Assembly: GCF_900187505.1 (NCBI RefSeq) | Contig: NZ_FYDL01000001.1 | Span: 124,001 to 188,000 of the forward strand | Source of the DNA: Pseudomonas sp. Irchel s3h17 | GTDB taxonomy: Bacteria; Pseudomonadota; Gammaproteobacteria; Pseudomonadales; Pseudomonadaceae | Direction: 5' to 3' | Length of the DNA stretch: 64,000 bases | Part shown: piece by piece, positions 33,301 to 40,426 of the stretch | Layout of the letters: every line of letters begins with the position of its first letter | Numbering within the stretch: position 1 is the stretch's first letter | Notes under the pieces: model-generated | What the model was told of the DNA's origin: nothing | Databases searched by the model: none | What the model saw: only the letters and a program-made list of their open reading frames with translations | Position numbers and translations under genes: made by a program

Positions 33301-35382
33301 TCAGCCGGCAGCCCGTTGCTCGGCGCGGTGGATGTCGACCATGAAGCGCTCGGCCGGCAACGGATGGCCCAGCAGATAACCCTGCAGCGAATCGCAGCCC
33401 AACTGCGTGAGGAAGTCCTGTTGCACACCGGTTTCCACCCCTTCGGCGACAATGCGCAAGCCCAGCGCCTGCCCCAGGGCGACGATGGCAGACACGATGG
33501 CGGCGTCGTCACTGTCGTGCTCCAGATCACGGACAAAACCGCGGTCGATCTTCAGCTCGTTGGCCGGCAGGCGCTTGAGGTACATCAAGCTGGAATAGCC
33601 GGTGCCAAAGTCATCGATGGACAGGTCGACCCCCATGTCCGACAACTGCTGGAGCACCGTCATGCTGGCGTCCGCATCGCTCATGGCGGTGGTCTCGGTG
33701 ATTTCCAGGGTCAGGCTGTTCGCCGGCAGGTCATGGGCCGCCAGGGCATTGGCCACGCTTTGCACCAGGCCTTCGTGACAGAACTGCAAGGCCGACAGGT
33801 TGACCGCGATGCGCCAGTTGGCATACCCCTGCAGGTGCCACAGACGCATCTGCCGGCAGGCTTCGTTGAGTACCCACTCACCCATCGGGATGATCAACCC
33901 GGTTTTTTCCGCCAGCCCGATGAAGCGGTCCGGCAACATCATGCCCTGGGTCGGGTGCTCCCAGCGCAACAGCGCTTCGGCGCCCACCGGCTGACCGTTG
34001 CTGGCGTCGAACTTGGGTTGGTAGTACAGGCGAAACTGCCGCTGCTCGAGCGCGTTGCGCAAATCCTGCAACAGCTGCAGCTGCCGGCGCGCATCGGTGT
34101 TCATCGACGCATCGAAGAACCGGTAGCCGTTCTTGCCGGTGCCCTTGGCGTGATACATCGCCGCATCGGCATTCATCAGCAACTCTTGCGGCGTTGTGCC
34201 GTTGCCGGGATAGATCGCGATACCGACGCTGGCGGAGATCTGCAGATCGTGCTCCCCGACCCGGAACGCACGCGAGATCAGCCCCACTTGCCGCGCGGCC
34301 AGGCGCAAGGCATCGTCCGCCTCGGCGAGCTGCACCAACAGCACGAACTCGTCCCCGCCGATGCGCGCCAGGGTGTCCTGGCTGCGCAAATCCTCACGCA
34401 GGCGCACGCCCACCTCACGCAGCAACTGGTCGCCCATATGGTGACCGAAGGCGTCGTTCACCGGCTTGAAGCCATCCAGGTCAATGAACATCAGCGCAAA
34501 GCAGCCGCCCTGCTCCTGCACCCGCTGCATGGCCAGGTCGATGCGGTCGGCCAGCAACACGCGGTTGGGCAACCCGGTGAGCGTGTCGTGCAACGCCAAT
34601 TGGGTCAGTTCACGGTTGGCTTGGGTCAGGGAGTTGGCCAGCGCGGCAGTGCGCGCTTCAAGGCGCGCATCGAGGATGGAGGTCAGCAGTGCAATGCTCA
34701 GCACCGCCAGGGTGGTGACCAGTACCAGGTTGTCCAGGCCCTTGTCGCTCAAGCCATCGAGGGCGGCGCTGCAAAAGCTGCCGTCGGCGAATTGCGCGGC
34801 GGCCATCCCGGTGTAGTGCATGCCGACAATGGCAATGCCCATGATGATCGCCGCCCCGGCCCGGGCAAAGCGCACGTACGGGGTGTTCTGGCGCAACCGG
34901 AAGGCGATCCACAGTGCCGCGGCCGAGGCCCCGACGGCAATGGCCAGCGAGGCGCCGAACAGGGTCGGGTCATAATCGATGCCGGGCGTCATGCGCATGG
35001 CGGCCATGCCGGTGTAGTGCATCGCACTGATCCCGGCGCCCATGATCAAGGCGCCAAATGCCAGTTGCCAGGCCGGCAGGCGTGGCTGGTTGACCAGCCA
35101 TAGGGCAAAGCCGCTGGACACCACCGCAATCAGCAGCGACAACGCGGTGATTGCGAAGTCATAGCCCAGGTTGATCGGCAAACTGAAGGCCAGCATGCCG
35201 ATGAAGTGCATGGACCAGACCCCGATCCCCATGGCCAGGGCACCACCGGCGGTCCACAGGTGGACCGCCCGCCCCTTGGCCGTGGCGATACGCCCGGTCA
35301 GGTCCAGCGCGGTATAGGACGCAAGGATCGCTACGCAGAGCGAGATAAGAACCAGGGCGGGGGAATAGCTACCGATGAGCAT
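33301..35382 (-). CDS. mucR: MHYT-GGDEF-EAL c-di-GMP enzyme, MucR-like
   Basis: 693 aa inner-membrane protein. Seven or so hydrophobic helices carry three MHYT motifs (WSMHFIGM at about 57-63, SAMHYTGM 119-126, VGMHYTGM 187-193), thought to bind copper or sense diatomic gases. They are followed by a GGDEF domain with intact GGDEF (342-346) and an RxxD inhibitory site (333-336), then an EAL domain with EALLRW (469-474) and EGVET. Both catalytic motifs look intact, so synthesis and breakdown are both possible. Length and architecture resemble P. aeruginosa MucR, linked to alginate and biofilm control; NbdA has a degenerate GGDEF, unlike here. The start at 35382 gives MLIGSYSPALVLIS. Confidence 0.8.
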   Translation of the reverse strand: MLIGSYSPALVLISLCVAILASYTALDLTGRIATAKGRAVHLWTAGGALAMGIGVWSMHFIGMLAFSLPINLGYDFAITALSLLIAVVSSGFALWLVNQPRLPAWQLAFGALIMGAGISAMHYTGMAAMRMTPGIDYDPTLFGASLAIAVGASAAALWIAFRLRQNTPYVRFARAGAAIIMGIAIVGMHYTGMAAAQFADGSFCSAALDGLSDKGLDNLVLVTTLAVLSIALLTSILDARLEARTAALANSLTQANRELTQLALHDTLTGLPNRVLLADRIDLAMQRVQEQGGCFALMFIDLDGFKPVNDAFGHHMGDQLLREVGVRLREDLRSQDTLARIGGDEFVLLVQLAEADDALRLAARQVGLISRAFRVGEHDLQISASVGIAIYPGNGTTPQELLMNADAAMYHAKGTGKNGYRFFDASMNTDARRQLQLLQDLRNALEQRQFRLYYQPKFDASNGQPVGAEALLRWEHPTQGMMLPDRFIGLAEKTGLIIPMGEWVLNEACRQMRLWHLQGYANWRIAVNLSALQFCHEGLVQSVANALAAHDLPANSLTLEITETTAMSDADASMTVLQQLSDMGVDLSIDDFGTGYSSLMYLKRLPANELKIDRGFVRDLEHDSDDAAIVSAIVALGQALGLRIVAEGVETGVQQDFLTQLGCDSLQGYLLGHPLPAERFMVDIHRAEQRAAG

Positions 35383-35857
35383 CAGACTTCTCGACAAAGC
35401 CCTACCATGCTGCGTCCGTGCTCGTGGGGCGAAAGTGGGCGATTGTACTGATTCCGTCGCCGAACGCACCTACAAAGTAACCAAAAGGCCAGTAGTCGAA
35501 TGGAAAGTCTGTAACAAGGCCAGACATGCCCTTACGGGGTGTAAGGGTGTGTGCCGGAAGGGGTCGACAGCGCGCTTTCATGTGGCGAGCGAGCTTGCTC
35601 GCGCTGGGCTGCACAGCAGCCCCAAAACCGCTAACCGAGGTCTTTCTGACAGACCACCATTGCCTTCACCCGGGGCCGCTGCGCAGCCCAGCGGGAGCAA
35701 GCTCCCTCGCCACAGGGGGCCGTACTGCGAAGCGAGGCTGTCGACTGCCATCACAAAACCCGGGGACCGGTGCGTGACGCAACTGTAATCCTGGCGCCAC
35801 CTCGACGAAAGGCAACGGTTGATAGGCTTCAGGCTGTACTTACATGAGGGTTTAACC
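35383..35857. other. Gap between mucR-like gene and DUF2790 gene
   Basis: 475 bases containing one REPIN (35581-35714). The remaining stretches hold the presumed divergent promoters; no further gene or RNA was recognised. Confidence 0.5.
35581..35714. repeat. REPIN with arms of two REP subtypes
   Basis: The left REP (35581-35608) carries GAGCGAGCTTGCTCGC, while the inverted right REP (35687-35714) carries the GAGGGAGCTTGCTCCC subtype. The two arms enclose about 78 bases. Elsewhere in the window (14829, 49842) both arms are of one subtype, so this copy looks chimeric. Confidence 0.85.
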
Positions 35858-36190
35858 ATGAAACCGATCAAGTTCCTGACCTTAACCGGCGCCCTGCTAC
35901 TGTCTGCGGCAGCCATGGCAGAAAGTGGTGGCGATAAAGCCTTTGAAAAGATGATGCAGAACAACCGCGTTGCCATGGAAAACTATGCCGCGAAACAAGG
36001 CAAGAACCCGCCGCAAGTCCGCGAGTATGCCTATGGCATGCAACTGGATGTGGTGAACGTGGTGAGTGTCACGCCACCGATCAAGTCGTGCGGCGTCGTG
36101 CCGGCGCAGATGACCTATGAAGATTCCAGTGGTGAACTCAACACCCTGCGCTACAACGTAGCCGGGGAGTGTCGTACGCACGGAGGGTAA
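35858..36190 (+). CDS. DUF2790 family small exported protein
   Basis: 110 aa. A signal peptide (MKPIKFLTLTGALLLSAAAMA) is followed by a short mature domain with VREYAYGMQLDVVNVVSVT and two cysteines (KSCGVV and GECRTHGG) that could form a disulfide. The pattern LDVxxVxxxTP...CGVVPAxMTYxDSxGE is that of the Pseudomonas DUF2790 family, periplasmic proteins of unknown role, some of which are metal- or stress-induced. The start at 35858 is preceded by GAGGG at workable spacing. Confidence 0.85.
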   Translation: MKPIKFLTLTGALLLSAAAMAESGGDKAFEKMMQNNRVAMENYAAKQGKNPPQVREYAYGMQLDVVNVVSVTPPIKSCGVVPAQMTYEDSSGELNTLRYNVAGECRTHGG

Positions 36191-36217
36191 TCCTGGCAGT
36201 CGCGTAAGGCTGTTCAG

Positions 36218-36315
36218 TAGGAGCGAGCCCGCTCGCGATGGACGTTAACGATTACGCGTATGTTCTGAGTAACTGCGTAGTTCTTGAGTTCATCGCGAGC
36301 GGGCTCGTGCCTACA
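36218..36315. repeat. Inverted pair of a second REP type
   Basis: TAGGAGCGAGCCCGCTCGCG at 36218 and its near-complement ending at 36315 (CATCGCGAGCGGGCTCG...) flank 50 bases that are themselves partly self-complementary (GATTACGCGTA against TACTGCGTAG). This differs from the GTGGCGAG REPs in the rest of the window and is a common intergenic palindrome type of Pseudomonas. Confidence 0.8.
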
Positions 36316-36361
36316 GAGATCGGCGTTCACGGGTAGCGTTTCACCACAGATCAAAACAATC

Positions 36362-36385
36362 AAAAAAAGCGTCCCGAAGGACGCT
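36362..36385 (-). terminator. Rho-independent terminator of the small exported-protein gene
   Basis: On the minus strand AGCGTCC-TTCG-GGACGCT is followed directly by seven T: a seven-pair stem closed by the very stable TTCG loop, 70 bases after the stop codon at 36455. Confidence 0.85.
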
Positions 36386-36454
36386 AAAGATTCACCTCTT
36401 CCAAAGGAGCAAGGAGCTTCTGAAGGTGAATGGTCACACTGTAAAAACCTTGGC

Positions 36455-36670
36455 TTAGCCTTCCGACTTCGTGCCCTGCTTTTGCGGGTCTTGCGAACCG
36501 GCTTCAGCCGTCGACTGGACATCCGCGCTGTTGGCGCTGCCATGCACTTGCGCCTGGCTCAGTTTGAATTGCTTCAAGTATTCCTGAGAGCGTTCAGCGC
36601 CACCTTCGGCAAATACGCTGCTGCTGGTGATAGCCATTGCGGTTACAAACAGAACGTTCAGAAGTTTCAT
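36455..36670 (-). CDS. Small exported protein, unknown function
   Basis: 71 aa. A signal peptide (MKLLNVLFVTAMAITSSSVFA) is followed by a 50-residue hydrophilic mature part rich in Gln, Ser, Ala and Gly (EGGAERSQEYLKQFKLSQAQ...), with no cysteine. The start has GAGGAAA upstream, and a strong terminator lies downstream, so this is a real monocistronic gene even though I recognise no domain. Similar small periplasmic proteins with a signal peptide and Gln/Ser-rich body are common in Pseudomonas. Confidence 0.8.
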   Translation of the reverse strand: MKLLNVLFVTAMAITSSSVFAEGGAERSQEYLKQFKLSQAQVHGSANSADVQSTAEAGSQDPQKQGTKSEG

Positions 36671-36818
36671 GGTGAGTTTCCTCTTACCTTCACGGGAAGA
36701 CTTACGGACATGTTCGCCTGCAAGTCCTTGGGTTCCCGTGAATGATAAAAAAACCAAGCTAACAGGAGCATGTGCGCGGCATTACATTCTTGACATGTTC
36801 AGGTTTTAAACAGGTTTA

Positions 36819-38144
36819 TTACAAAATTGTCATCGGGTACTCGACAATCAAGCGTACTTCGTCCAGGTCGGATTCGAAGTCCGTGGCGCGGGTGGTGGCC
36901 TGGCGCACCCGGAACGACATGTCCTTGAGCTTGCCGGCCTGGACCACGTATTTGGCTTCGATATCGCGCTCCCAGCGCTTCTGGTCGGTCAACGGATTGC
37001 CCGCGTCGTCACGGCGCACGTACACCGAGTTGGCGTTGCCATAGTCGGCGTCGCTGCCTCGGCCATAACGGGTCATGAAGGACAACCCGGGCACACCATA
37101 GGTGGTCATGTCCAGGTCATAGCGCACCATCCAGGAACGCTCCTTGGGCGCGTTGAAATCGCTGTACTGGATCGAGTTGTCGAGGTAGATCGAGTCCGAC
37201 TGGCGCAGGTAATCGAAGTCGTCATTGCCGTTGTTGCGCTGGTGGGACAACGCCACGCTGTGGGCACCGAACGCGACGCCCGCCCTGGCGCTCCAGATGT
37301 TGTTGTCGAACGCCCCCAGCAACTGCTTGCCCTCGTCCACCGCCTTGTAATAGTTGAAGCCACCGAACAACGAGACCTCGTCGGACAGCGGATAACTCAG
37401 GGTCGTGCCCGCGTAGTACTGGTTCCAGGCGTCCTTGAGGCGGCTGGAGTACAGGCTGAAGCTGACATGGCTGTCGAGGTTGTAGTCGCCCCCGAAGTAG
37501 GCCATCCAGGGTGAGTCCACGGGGCCGGCGTAAAAGGTCTCGAAGTTGTCGCGCATGTTGCTCGACGTCGGCTGGCTCATGGCATGCAGGCGCCCGCCCT
37601 GCACGGTCAGGCCATCAATGCTGGTGTTGCTGGCGGTCACCCCGGTGAAGCTCTCCGGCAGCAACCGCGAGTCACCGGCTGCCACCACGGGGGTGGCGGG
37701 AAACACATCGCCGACCTTGACCACCGTGTCGAACGCCCGCACCTTGGCGGCGCCACCGACCTTGGTGTACTCGTCACTCGCCTCGCCTTCACTGTTCACC
37801 GGCAACACATCGAATGAACTGCGGCCGCCGTTGCGACCGTCGCCGGTGTCCAGTTTCAGCCCGATCATGGCAAAGGCATCGACCCCCACGCCCACGGTGC
37901 CCTGGGTGAATCCCGATTCGAAGTTACCGATGATGCCCTGGGCCCAGGCTTCGGAATATCCATTGCCGGTAGGACTGGACTGGCCCTTGCGGTTGTCACG
38001 GTTGAAGTAGTAGTTGCGGTTGAGCACCGTCAGGCTGCTGCCCTCGATAAAGCCTTCGGCCTTTTCCTCGGCCAGCGCCCACGATGGCGCGACACCGAGC
38101 AGGGCTGCCAGCGCCGCCACGGTGAAAGGTGTTGTGTTGTTCAT
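36819..38144 (-). CDS. OprD-family outer membrane porin
   Basis: 441 aa. Signal peptide (TVAALAALLGVAPSWALA), then the family start GFIEGSSLTVLNRNYYFNRD, SEAWAQGIIGNFESGFTQGTVG, the conserved RLLPESFTGV, SMRDNFETFYAG-like and SWMVRYDLDM blocks, and the ending DEVRLIVEYPMTIL with an aliphatic last residue. OprD-type channels take up amino acids, peptides or aromatic acids; the substrate cannot be read from the sequence. A GGAGCAAC site precedes the ATG. Divergent from topB. Confidence 0.92.
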   Translation of the reverse strand: MNNTTPFTVAALAALLGVAPSWALAEEKAEGFIEGSSLTVLNRNYYFNRDNRKGQSSPTGNGYSEAWAQGIIGNFESGFTQGTVGVGVDAFAMIGLKLDTGDGRNGGRSSFDVLPVNSEGEASDEYTKVGGAAKVRAFDTVVKVGDVFPATPVVAAGDSRLLPESFTGVTASNTSIDGLTVQGGRLHAMSQPTSSNMRDNFETFYAGPVDSPWMAYFGGDYNLDSHVSFSLYSSRLKDAWNQYYAGTTLSYPLSDEVSLFGGFNYYKAVDEGKQLLGAFDNNIWSARAGVAFGAHSVALSHQRNNGNDDFDYLRQSDSIYLDNSIQYSDFNAPKERSWMVRYDLDMTTYGVPGLSFMTRYGRGSDADYGNANSVYVRRDDAGNPLTDQKRWERDIEAKYVVQAGKLKDMSFRVRQATTRATDFESDLDEVRLIVEYPMTIL

Positions 38145-38295
38145 CTGTTGCTCCTGAATGTTCGGCAGAACGGAAACCGTTCCCAGGCTTGGGTCTTGTT
38201 GTAGGCGGGGCCGGGTGCCCCGAAGCCGCCGAGGGGTATCGTGGCAAGCGCGAGATAACGTGAAGATGATTGGCCGATTACAATTTCGTCATCTG

Positions 38296-38312
38296 CCGGG
38301 CGCGGCGCCCGG
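38296..38312. promoter_or_regulatory. GC-rich palindrome between oprD-type gene and topB
   Basis: CCGGGCGC-G-GCGCCCGG is a perfect 8+1+8 palindrome near the middle of the 278-base divergent gap. It could be an operator or simply a transcript hairpin; the rest of the gap shows nothing else. Confidence 0.25.
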
Positions 38313-38422
38313 GGCAATCCGCCGCAACGCCACAAGCTGTACATCCATACAGATAAAGATTGATCCATGCCGCCGTACCGCGCATGCTGTGCACCTTTCA
38401 AACCTGATGACTGATGGTGGTT

Positions 38423-40369
38423 ATGCGGCTGTTTCTGTGTGAAAAACCTTCCCAGGCCAAAGACATTGCCGCCGTGCTGGGCGCCAACCGGCGTGGTGAC
38501 GGTTGCTGGCTGGGAAGCGGGATCACGGTCACCTGGTGCATCGGCCACTTGCTCGAAACCGCCCCGCCGGACGCCTACGACGCACGCTATAAGCGCTGGG
38601 TACTGGAAGACCTGCCGATCGTTCCCGAGAAGTGGAAGATGCAGGTCAAGCCCAAGACCGCCAGCCAGTACAAGGCGGTCAAGCGGCTGCTGGGCGAAGC
38701 TCAGGAATTGGTGATCGCCACCGACGCCGACCGTGAAGGCGAGATGATCGCCCGTGAGCTGGTGGAGCATTGTCGTTATCGCGGGCCGATCCAGCGCCTC
38801 TGGCTGTCGGCGCTGGACGACGCTTCGATCCGCAAGGCCCTGGGCGCACTCAAGCCTGGCGCCGACACCTTCAGCCTGTATCACTCGGCGCTGGGTCGCT
38901 CGCGGGCGGACTGGCTGATCGGCATGAACATGAGCCGCCTGTTCACCCTGCTCGGGCGCCAGTCCGGCTACCAGGGCGTATTGCCGGTCGGCCGGGTGCA
39001 AACCCCGACCTTGCGCCTGGTGGTGGACCGCGACCGCAGCATTGCCGACTTCGTGCCGGTGCCGTACTGGGCGATTGACGTACAACTGCTGCACGCCGGT
39101 ACGCCGTTCACCGCCCAGTGGCGTGCGCCCCCCCAGGTGTGCGATGAGCATGACCGCTGCCTGGACCCGGCGCAGGCCAGGGAAGCCGCCACCGCCATGG
39201 GCAACGCCGCCAGTGCGCGGCTGGTCAAGCTGCGCACCGAACGGGTCCGCGAAGTCGCCCCGCTGCCGTTCGACCTGGGCACCCTGCAGGAAATCTGCTC
39301 GAAGAAACTCGGCCTCGGCGCCCAGGAAACCCTCGACGTCGCCCAGGCGTTATACGAAACCTACAAAGTCATCACCTACCCGCGCAGTGACTGCGGCTAC
39401 CTGCCGATCAGCCAGCACAGCGAAGCACCCGCCATTCTCGCGGCGCTCGGGCGTGCCGATCCCAGTCTTGGCGAACTGGCCCGGCACCTTGATCCACTGC
39501 GCCGCTCCCGGGCCTGGAACGACGCCAAGGTCAGCGCTCACCACGGCATCATCCCGACCACCGCGGCGCAAAACTTCGAACGCCTGACCGGCAAGCACCG
39601 GGCGGTCTACACCCTGATTCGTGCCCGGTACCTGGCGCAGTTCCTGCCCCACCACGAGTACGACCGCACCCAGGCCGACTTCGAGTGTGCCGGCCAGGCC
39701 CTGCGAGCGGTGGGTAAACAGGTGGTGGAAGCCGGCTGGAAACGCGCCCTGCCCGAAGCGTTGGCCCCGGCCAAGGGACGCGAAGCACCGGCACCGCAGA
39801 ACCTGCCACCGCTGACCCAGGGCCAGGACTATCCGGTTGCCGGCGTCACGCTCAAGGACCTCTGGACCCAGCCACCCAAGCCGTTCACCGAGGGCGACCT
39901 GATCAAGGCCATGAAAAACGTCGCCCGGCTGGTGGAAGACCCGCTGCTCAAGCAGAAGCTCAAGGACACCACCGGCATCGGCACCGAAGCGACCCGCGCC
40001 GGAATCATCCAGGGCCTGCTGGATCGCGGCTACCTGGTCAAGCACGGCAAGGCCCTGGCCGCCACTCCCGCGGCCTTCAGCCTGATCGACGCCGTGCCCC
40101 GGGCCATCGCCGACCCCGGCACCACGGCCATCTGGGAACAGGCCCTGGACATGGTCCAGAGCGGTGAAATGAGCCTCGAGGAATTCGTCGCCAAGCAAGC
40201 CGCCTGGATGAGCAAGCAGGTCGGTCGCTGCGCCGGCCTGCGCCTGACCATCAGCGGCCCGGCCAGCCCCGCCGGCAAAGGCGCGGCCCCTTGGAAGAAC
40301 AAGCGCAAGACCACCGGCAAGCGCAAAGCCGCACCGACCGCCAGACGCAAGGCCAAGCCTGCCCCGTAA
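38423..40369 (+). CDS. topB: DNA topoisomerase III (TopB)
   Basis: 648 aa type IA topoisomerase that relaxes and decatenates DNA during replication and recombination. It has a Toprim domain at the N-terminus (RLFLCEKPSQAKDIA, then DADREGE at about 101-107), ALGRSRADWLIGMNMSR, VGRVQTPTL, and active tyrosine Y319 in VITYPRSDCGYLP. A basic Lys/Arg tail (KNKRKTTGKRKAAP) replaces zinc fingers. The start at 38423 is preferred because family members begin MRLFLCEKPS; an ATG three codons earlier (38414) is possible, and no strong ribosome site decides. Confidence 0.94.
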   Translation: MRLFLCEKPSQAKDIAAVLGANRRGDGCWLGSGITVTWCIGHLLETAPPDAYDARYKRWVLEDLPIVPEKWKMQVKPKTASQYKAVKRLLGEAQELVIATDADREGEMIARELVEHCRYRGPIQRLWLSALDDASIRKALGALKPGADTFSLYHSALGRSRADWLIGMNMSRLFTLLGRQSGYQGVLPVGRVQTPTLRLVVDRDRSIADFVPVPYWAIDVQLLHAGTPFTAQWRAPPQVCDEHDRCLDPAQAREAATAMGNAASARLVKLRTERVREVAPLPFDLGTLQEICSKKLGLGAQETLDVAQALYETYKVITYPRSDCGYLPISQHSEAPAILAALGRADPSLGELARHLDPLRRSRAWNDAKVSAHHGIIPTTAAQNFERLTGKHRAVYTLIRARYLAQFLPHHEYDRTQADFECAGQALRAVGKQVVEAGWKRALPEALAPAKGREAPAPQNLPPLTQGQDYPVAGVTLKDLWTQPPKPFTEGDLIKAMKNVARLVEDPLLKQKLKDTTGIGTEATRAGIIQGLLDRGYLVKHGKALAATPAAFSLIDAVPRAIADPGTTAIWEQALDMVQSGEMSLEEFVAKQAAWMSKQVGRCAGLRLTISGPASPAGKGAAPWKNKRKTTGKRKAAPTARRKAKPAP

Positions 40370-40380
40370 CGGCCATGCTC

Positions 40381-40417
40381 CGCTCGCACAGGGTTCGAGT
40401 GAACGCCTGTGCGAGCG
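40381..40417. terminator. Bidirectional terminator between topB and pepN
   Basis: CGCTCGCACAGG (40381-40392) and CCTGTGCGAGCG (40406-40417) form a perfect 12-pair stem with a 13-base loop, exactly in the 57-base gap between two convergent stop codons. There is no T run; placement is the main support. Confidence 0.65.
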
Positions 40418-40426
40418 CAACCGGCA

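Noticed and set aside
32536..35103. 855-codon open frame antisense to the SDR and mucR-like genes
   Set aside because: High-GC genes leave long antisense frames. The minus-strand genes have complete catalytic motifs and ribosome sites; the antisense product has no recognisable domain.
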